DNA of 64,000 bases, from positions 8,984,001-9,048,000 of the forward strand of contig BSYO01000003.1 in the NCBI GenBank assembly GCA_033239525.1. The letters are read 5' to 3'. The notes under the pieces were generated by a model. It did not search any database, was not told where the DNA came from, and saw only the letters and a program-made list of their open reading frames with translations. Below are positions 11,590-22,886 of the stretch, one piece after another. This DNA is from Nepenthes gracilis. Lineage: Eukaryota; Streptophyta; Magnoliopsida; Caryophyllales; Nepenthaceae. How positions within the stretch are numbered: position 1 is the stretch's first letter; every line of letters starts with the position of its first letter. A program made the position numbers and the translations under genes.

Positions 11590-12180
11590 TGAGTTATTTG
11601 TCTATTGCCACTCTCTTTTTTTTTTTCTTCTCTTTTTTCTCTCTGTCTCTCCCTCTCTCTCTTTGTGTGTACAACCTAATTTCCTTTCTTTCTTTCTTTT
11701 TTTTTAATTGGATCTCAAGGCAAGCCTAAACATACACAAAAAGAGATCTACGAAAAAAACCAAATAAAGGCGCTCCTTAACAGAAGACGCAGCAAAATCC
11801 CCAGAAGCTTTCCAAAAACAAAACGTAGCAAAGAGTGGTGCTCTTCTATTCTCCTGTAGATCGCACTCTCTCTTTCAGGCAGGGACAACAACAGCGACAA
11901 AAACAAAAAAGATGAAGACGAAGACAAAGATGAGACGAATCAGCAAAACCCGATTCACGGCTCCCTCTCTCTTTGTTATTATATATTTTTTTCTATTTCT
12001 CTCTTTGAAGAAAGAAAGATGTGGCGGAAAGAAAGATGTGGCGGTTAGGATTTGGGTTGGGCTACGGCTTGAGAGTTTTGGTTAGGGTTTGATTTAATTA
12101 ATAGTGATGGGGCTTGGTCGCTTGGCAATGATTGATTAGGGCTTTAGGTTGGTTTGTGTGAGTGATTTGGGTGTGATTTG
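11590..12180. other. Pyrimidine tracts and AT-rich DNA, likely LTR/leader of element E
   Basis: CT-rich runs at 11613-11705 (CTCTCTCTCCCTCTCTCTCT type and poly-T) are followed by purine-rich and TTTGGTTAGGG-like sequence. There is no coding potential. It may be the U5/R part of the 5' LTR of element E on the minus strand, but the ends were not found. Confidence 0.35.
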
Positions 12181-12785
12181 AAATATCACATTGTTCAAGG
12201 AATCCTAAATATTATCGGAGTAAAGGATCGTCAACAGGGGCATTCTAGTACGTTGTAAATTCTTATCCAATACTTGTATCATTTGATGATACCATATAAA
12301 TCGTTAAAAACATGTAAAGTGTATGGCTAGCCCAATAATGAAAATTTTGTAAGGTAAGGAGATTGGAGCAGGCTACTATGAGAGAAAAGATCTTCTTTCT
12401 AAAGAGATTCGATTCGGAACTATTATATATCCAAGGTCCAATATTGAAAAAATTTTAGAGGTTTTCCCTCACTTTGTCTATATCAACAAACAATTCAAAC
12501 TACATCGACTTATTTAGAACAAGTTTAAGTCAAATAGCAATAATTCGAAGCACTTCTTTTTATACTATTTTGAAAATTCAAGGACTCAATCGTATGGATA
12601 TAGAAAATACAAGATTTCCAATCCTAACAGGAAGAGGAAGGAAATAGATAAAGACGTTAATTTTAAGAGTTATTTTCAATTATTTGATTTATTGGATCTC
12701 ACATATATATATATATGTTTGTATGTATGAATTTATATATACTTTGACACATGAATTATGGATTTATATAATTTAAAAAATTAAT
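12181..12785. other. No recognised feature
   Basis: AT-rich sequence with a short (AT)n run near 12700 and no open frame or repeat match elsewhere in the window that I could see. It separates element E from the partial family A LTR. Confidence 0.4.
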
Positions 12786-14619
12786 ATTGGATTGAATCAT
12801 ATCGAGTGTAAAGATGCCTGACCGGCACCTGAGCACCGGTTTCCGCATGTTAGCGCTTAAAGCAGGCCTAAAGGGACACACATGCGCCAAAATCCATGGG
12901 GATAGTGCCCAAGCTAAAATTAATGAATCCAAGTTAGAATTTGGTGAGAATCAAGTCAAGGCAAGTGCATTTCAAGTCTTTCTTCTCTTATTGTTGTCTC
13001 TTGCTAAATTCTTTGAACATTTTTTTTACTCAAATACTCATGCATGACATGATTTCGTAATTTAGTGGTTTATAATCAACATGCATGAGAAGTTCTTCTT
13101 ATATTGTTGTAAAACTATAAAAAATTTATATCTAAACTCAAGTATATGGTATAAATTGTTGTTTTTTGTAATTGCTCCTTCATGCATATCTAAAAATCTA
13201 ATATAATGCTTCTGCATGTCTGAATTCCGTACAAAATATTCTTGCATGATTATAAATTGTTAAATGTAAGTCCTTGCATGTTAAATTATACACCACATGT
13301 ACTAAATTCAGTAGAACCTTCTGCATGTTTACTAATTTCTGTATTATGCTGAATTTTCTTGCATTACCATACTAATTTATCATTCCATGATTTAAACTTT
13401 ATCATCACTAAATTTCTGCAGAAAGTTTAAGTATAAATTAACAAAATTTTGAAGGAAACTCCACTGTAAGCTAAAACTTATGATCGTTTTCTTCAAAATT
13501 GAGAAAATTATAAAATATGAAGAAAAGTTTAGAGTTTTCGCAAGAATGTATATTGGACAATGGTTACTGTTCAGCAGATAATCTATTATGACATACCTTA
13601 GTATATTATACTGATATGTCAAAATTCGAACCTATCATTCGCAGGTGAGAAGCAACATTCGGCCTCATCTACAAGGTTATATGTATGACGGCCCACATAC
13701 AAGTCTTAAATAATAGCATACGGCCTTTGATTGTGTACAAAAAAAATATAATCCGAGTTTTGATTATTTGTTCTTTTAGTTGTTAAGGCCTACTTGCCAT
13801 TGGTCCCTATAAAAAATCAGATTTTAGCATGTTTTAATGATAAGAAATGAACAAAAACATGGTAAAGAATTCTAGAAAAAATTAATCTGAATTTCCAACA
13901 TAAATATTATGCAAATTTTAAGTCATTGCATCAGATTATGATTCATTATCCTTTCAATAGCTTCCGATATATTTTAAATGCAAAATTTTATATGATCAAT
14001 TGTTAAATTATACGTCTTATTGAATTTTTGACTCACTCATTACTTTTATTTTATTAACCTCTTCAAATGAGAGGCTCGAATACTTGCAAGACAATCAGGA
14101 CTGAAGGATGATTGTATTCAAAGAATGCAGAATCTGAAATTATAAAATTGTGATGTATTTTGATTTCGGATAGTTATTAATGCATTTATGTTAAATTTTT
14201 GAACAATAATTAGTATTTGTACGGTGACCGGACAGCAATTTGTAAGTCATGAGACAGTTATCGGTTAAGTAAACCTTATGTGAAAGTAGTTTATATCATG
14301 ATCGGGTTGTAGAGTCATGGATGTCGATTGATTAACAATTTGGCAGCAGTAAAATTTTATTTTTGCGATGTTATGTACTCTAATTTTATATTGGACAAGA
14401 TAACTCCTTACGTAAGGTCCGACGTCATAGTTAAATCGGTGTCAAAGCCACATAAGACGTGGCATATTATGGATCATGTGTATGGTTTGTATTATTTTAT
14501 TTTGATCAGTTGAGATATAGATGAGAAATTTATGTCTGATATTATTTAAATAGTTAATTTGCTGATAATTAATATTGTTATTAATTATTAATGACGGGAT
14601 CGAAAATTGGGATGTGACA
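12786..14619 (+). mobile_element. Family A LTR, partial or diverged copy (A1)
   Basis: It aligns with the complete family A LTR at 18810-20895. Shared landmarks are a CGGCACCTGAGCAC block (12821), AAGTGCATTTCAAGTC..TTGTTGTC (12963), ACTCATGCATGACATGATTT (13037) and the CGGCC..TTTTGATTATTTGTTC region (13720-13780). The 3' end is AATTGGGATGTGACA at 14619, as in the other copy. The first 100 bases cannot be matched and no target duplication was found, so the left border is approximate. Family B sequence starts directly at 14620, so A1 probably landed in a family B LTR. Confidence 0.75.
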
Positions 14620-15340
14620 ACAAGGATACCATAAATGCCAAATAATCTCGTGGTACATACCCAACCGTTGGTGGCGTAAGTATATGACATTTGGTTCACT
14701 ATAACAAAATAAAGTTCATTGATATTATTATTTTCTCGTACAGTGGAGATTATTATTATCTTGCACAATAGTGACCTCATAATGAGTTGATGATTGAATT
14801 TGATAGAATCCCTGTTATATTTCTGATATCTAGTTGTTCTCATAGTTTTTGGGTCATAGATAGGACATATTATTGAATCTCGAATAGTTATTGGTATGTT
14901 ATATGTTTTTATTAATGTTTATACATTTGATATAATGATCGGATATGCTTACTTATATTCTTGTGTTATTGATTATATTTACTTGTTGAGTATTTTACTC
15001 ATCCTTATATTTTTTTACTCCAAAATAGGCAGGTCAATATCAAACTTGAAGAGATCGTGTATTGTTGTTGTGATTCGAAATAGAGTTAATCTCATAGTCT
15101 GAGAGTTCCATGTTGAGAGATTCGAGATTATTTTATTAGTTTATCAAATTTTGGATATTTGCTGAGATTGCATTGTAGAAATTTAATGATATAATAATTG
15201 ATATTATCTTTTATTTTAAATAGTTTATTATTATTAATATTTTATTTAATGATATATTTATAATAATCATTATAAGTTGACAATTTTGTGATTAGAGACT
15301 TTTGTGTGTGGGCTGGGTCCAAAGACTCGGGTTCAAGTTG
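14620..15340 (+). mobile_element. Family B LTR, 3' part (B1), plus orientation
   Basis: It matches the family B LTR copies at 15405-17711 (inverted) and 31479-33668. Shared phrases include CTCGTGGTAC..CC, TATGACATTTGGTTCA, AATAAAGTTC and GATATGCTTACTTATATTC. It ends near 15340 with a GTTCAAGTTGCC stretch equivalent to the CTCAGGTCATTACA end of the copy at 33668. Its 5' part is missing because family A sequence abuts it. Confidence 0.75.
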
Positions 15341-15404
15341 CCAAAACTAAATCCCAGTGTGTTCATACCATGAAAAAGATCCTCCAATTGGCGAATATCA
15401 TCAA

Positions 15405-17711
15405 ACCATAAATGATCCTCACAAATACATCAATAAATATAATATCATAATAAACTACTCAAAATAAAATATAATATAAATATCCATAATATATGATTCC
15501 TACGAACAGAGTCTCAACAAAATATCTAAAAGCTAATAAGCTAAATAAAAAAAGTCTTAAATCACTCGCCATGGAACCCCCTAACTCCAAAATCACCTTT
15601 ACCTAGAATTTCAACAATAATACACGATTTTTTCTATCCTGATATCAATCTGTTTACTCTAAAACAAAAAAATGCAAAAGTGAAATAAATACCAAATAAG
15701 TAAATATAATTAATAATATAAAAATACAAGTAAGCATATCAAATCATAATATCGAATGCATAAAAATTAATAAAAACATATAACACATTAATAACTATTT
15801 GAGACTCACGATATGTCGTATCCACGACTCAAAGTTATAAAAATAACCGAACATCAAGAATACAATATAAATTTCATCGAATTCAACCATTAACTCAATA
15901 CAAGGTCACCACTGTATAAGACAACAATAATCTCTAATGTATGAGATAATAATAATTTTCATTGACCTTATTCTGTCATATGAACAAAAGGTCGCGTATT
16001 TATAGCCCAAACAGTTAAATAAATACCACAAGGTTACCCGATATCCACGGTATCCTCACTACTTCTATAGTCCTCTTAAAGGATGTACTCATAGAATACT
16101 CATATCATCTGTAATACCCCTCACCAATCTTATCCCCAATATCATCTCCTACGATGGTCATTAAGTTATAACCATCCCTACTCAAGATTAACCTTGACCT
16201 TCCAGAATGGAATAAAAATTAAAAAGTGTGAACTACTTTAAGGTTTCACAAATTGCCATTCACCCGGATACCTTACAGTCTTCACACACTCCTTTACTTA
16301 TCCATGAAATACCAATTAAATATACGCACGAAGTTTAAGTCAACACAAAGAATCAATTATCACGGAAATAAGAGAAAATTCAAAGAATGTCTGAATATTT
16401 GATCAACCTTTTAAATATTTTATTCGATCATTACCGATCCTTCCAGTGGCCCAAATTTTATTTCTAGGGCAATAAATTACTCCATATTTTATTACCAACA
16501 CACAAAACTTACCATTACAACCTTGCTTGATCTACCCGACCAATCACACGAGGATCCAACCAACATAATAACAAAGTTCTCTTAATTTCCCACTTCACAT
16601 CAAATAACTAATATAAGCCCTTACATATATACGTACATACTGTAATATATTTATATATATTTGCACTCTGCCATTTATATATATATATATATATATATAA
16701 CTACATATATCTACAGCCCATATCCTCTTCCCCCCCACACATATATAACTACATATATCTACAACCCATGTCCTCTTCCCCCCACCCCAATATATAACTA
16801 CATACACACTACTCTGACATAAATATACACACACATGCATATTTTTATACCCTCCTGTGTACATTCGTGTATACACATTTTCATATTAACATGCTCATCT
16901 TTATATGTATATATTTACATCCGTATGTTATTCCTGTGTATACAAACATACGCCGAACCCAAATCGTTTCTCCTCAGCTCATCACCCTTACAATTACTGA
17001 AACACTTCAATGACTCCAGACAGTGTGCGAAGCTCTATTCTTTGCCATGCACCCAATTCCCACCAAAACAAGAAAAAACCAACTTTCATAATAAAACATA
17101 TAAAATCAAGAAGTTTTGTAGCTTCATTGAAATAAATCTCAAGCCTTAGTTTAACGTGGAGCCCAAAATTTCAGTCCAAATGGGGGGTGAAGGCTTTGTT
17201 TTGCCACATTCTCACCTCAACCAAAGTTTCGGCCAAATCACACGAACTCAGGACATGGGAGTACGATCAATAACATTACAAGGAGTGAGGAAGAGACTAT
17301 TTGCAAGAGATGAAGAAATTTTATTTGCTTCAATTTTCTTTTCGGTCAAACAGTGCTTCGTTGACCCTCCTCTTCCTTGATTTCTCCTTCTCTTTTACTG
17401 ATTTTTTCCTTTTTTTCTCCAATCTCTCCAAAGATAGTAGATTTCGTGCGACCCGAAATAGAGAAATGAGTCGTATTTATGAAAATCGTGGAAGACAGTG
17501 GTGACCATTGGTTACTTTGGCCAAGAAATCAGGCCATTATCAAGGAGGACGTGCAGAAGCACATCCAATTTTAATATTTTAATGATGATAATGATAATAA
17601 TAATTATTATTATTATATTTTAACTTGATTTTTTCTGAAAAATAATTTGATATTTAATACATAATTTATATTTAAAAAAAAAATTGACACTAAAATATTT
17701 ATAATGTTACA
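15405..17711 (-). mobile_element. 3' LTR of minus-strand gypsy element D (family B)
   Basis: Read on the minus strand it begins TGTAACATTATAAA at 17711, immediately after a polypurine tract, which fixes it as the 3' LTR of the element lying to its right. Family B phrases are present in inverted order, such as AAGTAAGCATATCAAA at 15730, the inverse of the copy at 14940. It lacks roughly the last 100 bases of the family consensus at its left end. A 56-base tandem pair with CATATCCTCTTCCCCCC cores lies at 16694-16800, next to an (AT)n run at 16677-16699. Confidence 0.82.
16694..16800. repeat. 56-bp tandem repeat inside the element D LTR
   Basis: The unit ATATATAACTACATATATCT followed by ACARCCCATRTCCTCTTCCCCCC occurs twice and begins a third time at 16791. 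An (AT)n microsatellite is adjacent on the left. Confidence 0.8.
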
Positions 17712-17731
17712 ATCTATCCCCCTTAAAAGAT
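17712..17731 (-). promoter_or_regulatory. Polypurine tract of element D
   Basis: On the minus strand, TCTTTTAAGGGGGATAGATT directly precedes the LTR start TGTAAC. This is the plus-strand DNA primer site of a retrotransposon and gives the direction of element D. Confidence 0.8.
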
Positions 17732-18809
17732 CTTTTCATCCTCAAAAACTTACCTTAATTCTCGAATAGTTGTTGATACTTTTTATACATATTTGGCTCG
17801 ATCTCCCATGTCACATCGACCTTCACGAGTGGTACCACCTTAAAGCGTAAAATCTTATATTGTCAATTTGTAATCCGTACTGGTTCATTGTTGTAAAATA
17901 GGTCATCCTTAGTTTTTAGCTAGTTGTGCCTAATTATGTATGACTCATTGCGTACTTACTTTCTTAACATGGACACATGGAATACGTCGTGCACTTCTGC
18001 TAGTAACAATGGTAATGCTAGTTGGTAGGCCACCTTATCGACCCGTTTTAATATCTCGAACAGTTCAACAAATTTAGAGTTCAATTTACCTCTTCTTCCA
18101 AATCTTATAATACCTTTAGTAAGTGATACCTTAAGAAATATGGTATTGCCAACCTCAAAGATTAAGTCACGATGTCTCTCATCCACATAACTCTTCTATC
18201 AACTATGAACTATTCGCATCCACTCTCTGATCAAATGAATCTTCTCTGTGGTTTTTTGTACAAGATCTGACCCTAAAATCTAGCGGTCTCCAAGTTTGTC
18301 CCAACTCACTAACGAGCAATGCTTCCACAATAACCCATATGGAATTAATGCCTTTGGTGGTCCTTGGAAGTCCAACGATAAAGTCCATGGAAATGTATTT
18401 CCACTTTCAACTTGAAATCGGCATCAGCTGAAGCTTCTTTACAGGTATTTGGTGTTACGCTTTGACTTGGTGGCAAATCAAACATGTAGATACAAATTCA
18501 GTGATCTCTCTTCATTCCATTCCACCAGAAAGTCTTTCTCAGATCGCAAAACATTTTAATTGTGCCAAGATGCATCATATACCTCGAACGGTGTGCTTAC
18601 TCAACGATTTCCTTCCTCAATTTCGCCATGCTTAGTACGCAAAAACCTTTATACGTAAAAGTCATGTCCATCTTTGCCTCATAATCTACTCGAGTTTCAC
18701 AAGGCAACTTTGTTACTATATTTCATAGCACTAGATCATCTCTTTGTGCCACCTTAATCCTTTTTAAAAGTATCGGCTGCATCCTGAAATACAAAACGAT
18801 TACTTGAGG
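17732..18809 (-). pseudogene. Gypsy element D: integrase and its C-terminal domain
   Basis: The minus frame 17956-18186 reads LIFEVGNTIFLKVSLTKGI, then KFVELFEILKRV and AYQLALPLLL..VHDVFHVSMLRK. This is the typical C-terminal integrase region of plant gypsy elements. Frame 18203-18388 starts MDFIVGLPRTTKGINSIWVI, the integrase catalytic core opening, and then goes out of frame. The zinc-binding part lies at about 18470-18700. It continues across the solo LTR at 18810-20895 into the RNase H part. Confidence 0.85.
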
Positions 18810-20895
18810 TGTAAGGTTTGAGTCCAAATTTTATTGTAATCTTAATTAATTAAATTGAGATAATTAAAATTAAAATCAAATAATAAAAAAAATTAGATCA
18901 CAAGTCAAAATTGGACCGGATTACTCTGAGTTGATGGATACTCGAATCGGCGCCTAAACCTCGCCCATGGGCAGGATGGACAGTGTAATCGCACCTGAGC
19001 ACATAATCTAGTATAGATGTGCTTGGGACTCGCCCGAAGTGCGTTGTGGCAGAATGTTCACATTCGAAGTGTGCTCGAAGTGGTGCTTGTGCGTCACAGT
19101 GTCTAGACATAGCGCCTGACGCGCTCGACCAACACTTGAGTGCCATTTCAGTATACATGGATGATTCAACTGAATTCTAATCATTTTCTATAGACTTTTA
19201 AAAGAGGAGAGAGAATGAGAAGAGAAAGAATGAGAAAGGAAGATAAATGAATTCAATTCAAGTGAATTCAAGCAAGATTTTGGATAATTTAGAATCAATG
19301 CAAGTGCATTCCAAGCCCTTCTATATATTATTGTTGTCCTTTCTCAATTCTTTAAATATTTTTTATTTTAAATACTCATATATGACATGATTTTATGGTT
19401 AAGAGGTTTATGTTCAACATTTATGTATAATTCTCCTCATTTTGTTACAAAGATGCATAAAATTCATGTCTAAACTCATATATATTGTATAATTTAGTTG
19501 ATTTCTACAATATTTCTTCATGCATGTTCTAAATTTATGATATAATGTTCTTCCATATTTAAATTTTGTTTATGCAAGTTCCTGTATGTTAAATTATATT
19601 CTACATATTCTAAAAATTCATAAATTTGCCCTGCATGTATGCTCAAAAGATGATGTTTGCTGATATGTTTTAAGTTGCTGATTTCTCTACATTTCTACTG
19701 AGTTTTCGCTGCAATACTATACTAATTTAGTATTTCATATTTTAAAATTCATCATAACTAAATTTTTTCAGAAAATATAAGTATTACATACTAAGAATAT
19801 GAGCATTTTCTCCATAATGAGAAAATTAAAAAATATAATGAAATGTGTAGAGTTTTATAAGTATAAGTATTGGACCATGGTAATAATTTAGCGGATAGTA
19901 TATTATGATATGTCTTAATATATTATAGTGATATATCGAGGTTCGAACCAATTGTCCGTGGATAAAAAGTAGCGTTCGGCCCCATCTATAAGGTTATATG
20001 TATAATAACTCATCTATAGATTTTGAATAGTAGCGTACGGCTTTTAATTGTATAAAAATAAATATAATCCGGATTTTGATTATTTGCTCATTTAGTTGAT
20101 GAGGCTCTATTGACCCTTGGTCCCTAAGAAAATTCATATTTGAGCATGAATTTACACAGCATTCTGGCTAAGTGCTAAAAAAATAAAATCTGAAATCCAT
20201 GTCTTTGCATCTTATTTATTTATAGCTCTTTTGATATGTTTTGAATACAAATTATATATATTTAATTATAAAATTATATAACTTATTGAGTTTTTAATTC
20301 GCTTCTTGTTTCTATTTTACTAACTCTTTTAGATGAGAGATTCGAATACTTGAAAGACAATCGGAATTGAAGGATGAGCTATTCGAAGAATTTATAATTT
20401 GAATTATGAAATGTTAATTGTTGTATCTCAGTCTTGGATAGTAGTAGATGTATTTACGTTAATTTTCGGGCAATAGTTTATGGTGTTTATGTTAATTAGA
20501 ATTTGGCTTGTAAGTTGTATGACGAATGTTGGTTTATCCGGTATTAGAAGGATGCAGTTTATGTTATTCATGGTTTATAAGTCATAATGTCAACCGTCCA
20601 ATAATATGATGGTAGTGAAATTTTAGCTTCAGTTAAATGTATACTATAATTATGTTATGATAAAGACAAAACTCATTACGTAAAGTTTGACATTACAGTT
20701 TGGTCGGTGTCAAAATCACATGAGACTTGGCATATTTCGGGTCCTATACTTATGTTATAATATTTTATTTGGTCGGTCGTTACATCGACGTGAGATTCAC
20801 GTCCACGGTTAAAGGAATGGTTAATTACATTGCTAATCGAAAAATTATAACTACTAGATAATTGTTTATAACGAGATCGGGATTGGGACGTGACA
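18810..20895 (+). mobile_element. Family A solo LTR (A2), 2086 bp, inserted in element D
   Basis: It starts TGTAAGGTTTGAG and ends GGGACGTGACA, with an exact 5-bp target duplication TGAGG at 18805-18809 and 20896-20900. Removing the insert and one duplication restores an uninterrupted minus-strand gypsy frame between RNase H and integrase, which independently proves the boundaries. There is no internal gag-pol, so it is a solo LTR. It lies in the opposite orientation to its host element. Confidence 0.95.
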
Positions 20896-22886
20896 TGAGG
20901 GTTCCTCGAGTGCAATTGGATATTACAATCCTTAACTTCCTCTAACATCTTCCACTCCCTTATCATCAAATGGGCAACATGATCGGCTGATTTCCTACTA
21001 AGTGCATCAGCCACTACATTTGTATTGCTAGGTTAGTACATGATCTGACAATCACAATCGTTGAATAGATCCATCCAAAAAGATATTTAACTTACTAGAA
21101 AATACGATACTTTAAACTCTTATGGTGAGTGTAGATGATACACTCCTGGCCATATAGATAATGCCTCCATACCTTTAGTGCAAACATAATCACAACCAAT
21201 TCTAAGTTGTGTATTGAAAATTTCTACTTGTAGGTCTTCAGTTATCAAGACTTATAAGCAATTACATTTTCATATTGTATTAATAAACAGCCTAGGCCTT
21301 TCATTAAGATATCACAATACACTACAAATCTTCCTATGCCCCTAGAATAGTCAGAATTAGTGATGTCAGTCTCCACTCTAACTTCTCGAAACTCTGTTCA
21401 TATTTATTAGACCAAGCAAATTTGACGTTGTTCTTCATCAATTTAGTCATTGGCATGACTATGTTGGAAAATCTTTCCATGAACCTCCTATAGTAACTGA
21501 CTAAGCCAAAAAAATTTCTCACTTTGGTAGGTTTGGTCAGATGTACCCAATCTATTACAACTTTTACTTTGGATGGGTTCGCTAATACTCCATCTTCAAA
21601 AATAACATGCCCTAAGAATCTTCCCTAACCAGAATTCGCACTTTTAGAACTTAGTGTAAAGATGCTCCTCCTACGGTCTTTGTAGTACAATTCTTAAATG
21701 CTCCTCATGCTTAGCAATGTTCTTGGAGTAGATTAAAATTTCAATGGTGAAATACGACAAGTCTATCCATAAATTATTTATATGAGCATGAAGAATAATC
21801 TTAAAATGGTGTATTTGAGTTTTGAATGGCATCACTAGAAATTTGTAGTGGCCATACCTAGAGTGAAAAACCATCTTCTAGACATTGCTCTATTTCTTCT
21901 TCGGTGATATCCGAATGTTCAATTTTTGATAAAATGGTGATTAGGGTTTCAAAACTAAGGGTATGTATTTAAGGCAATAAAAATTTATTTTTGATTATCA
22001 TCTTGTTAAGCTCCCTATAATCGATATACAAATGCATTGAACCATTCTTTTTCTTGATGAACAGTATTAGTGCTCCCTACAAAAAATATTAAGTCTTATG
22101 AAACCCGGATCAAGAAGTTCCTACTATTGTACATCTGTCAGAGCCATTCTATATGGTGCCTTGTATATCAGTTTAGTTCTTGACATTAACTCTATTGCAA
22201 ATTCAATCTTCCGTTTTGGGAGTAATCCTGGCATCTCCTCGGGAAAAACGTCCGTGAATTCTCTAACTATCACAATATCGTCTGTGTGTTGATCCAATAG
22301 TGTCATCGTTAACACAAATTCAATAAAACCCTAGCACCCGCCACGTAGCAGATGGCATGCATGAATTGCTGAAATCATGGGAGTCACCGCCCAACTCCCA
22401 AAATAGTGGAATGGGAACTCTGTGACTCCAAGAATAGAAAAATTCATGATCTTCCAAAAACAATCGACATAGACACGATAGGTGGCTGTCCATCCCTAGA
22501 ATTACATCAAAGCTTACTATCTCCAATAGGATCAAGTCAGCTAGCAGATCATGGTTACCAATGTGAACCATACAACAGGGGTACATCTCCTCCCATTAAA
22601 CGGTCTCATTGGTCAGTGTAGACACAAATAAGATAAATTCTAAAAGTGCAGCTCTCACCCCAAAACTAGTAGCAAAACATGGTGCCACAAATAAATGAAT
22701 AGATATAGAGTGAATAAGAAGAATACTTCCATCCATTACCGAGTAACGCATATTTAATTCTTTCTGAGTGCAAACACTTTGCCTTGAACCTGATTCTTTA
22801 ATTGTGAGAATGATAGGAACTTTTTGGGTGCACAGCAATATGAGAAAAATATCCGGGCTTTCTACAATTGTAGCAAGTGAGAGGCC
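20896..22886 (-). pseudogene. Gypsy element D: protease, reverse transcriptase and RNase H
   Basis: From right to left on the minus strand the domains are as follows. A zinc-knuckle/protease region lies at about 22596-22880 (VPIILTIKE, then LIHSISIHLFVAPCFATSFG, where the active-site D-S-G is replaced). The protease end (FDVILGMD) is near 22510. The reverse transcriptase start is at 22124-22300 (VREFTDVFPEEMPGLLPKRK). Palm pieces lie at 21671-21874 ([16 protein letters not shown], then FTIEILIYSKN). The C-terminal part is at 21334-21522 (FFGLVSYYRRFMERFS) and the RNase H end at 20897-21014 (MADALSRKSADHV). The catalytic box at 21740-21751 reads F-T-I-E in place of F-I-D-D. The gag and 5' LTR are missing on the right, where a patchwork repeat begins. 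Confidence 0.88.

Larger units (their letters stand above)
6591..12180 (-). mobile_element. Decayed Ty3/gypsy retrotransposon (element E)
   Basis: Minus-strand coding remnants appear in gypsy order from right to left: gag-like (about 10750-11260), protease (about 9700-10240), reverse transcriptase (about 9040-9500), integrase (about 8030-8470) and a 3' tail (about 7010-7420). Flanks 6591-7000 and about 11340-12180 have LTR-like content. The left one, read on the minus strand, holds a TATA-like ATTTATATAAAGG (about 6745-6762) and AT-rich TTTTATTTTATT blocks; the right has a similar but very diverged arrangement. I could not define LTR ends or a target duplication, so the outer limits are approximate. 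Every domain contains stops. Confidence 0.75.

Noticed and set aside
12200..12250. Possible continuation of the LINE RNase H after element E (GVKDRQQGHSS-like translation)
   Set aside because: Only about a dozen residues fit loosely and the sequence after it does not continue the domain; no target duplication supports it.
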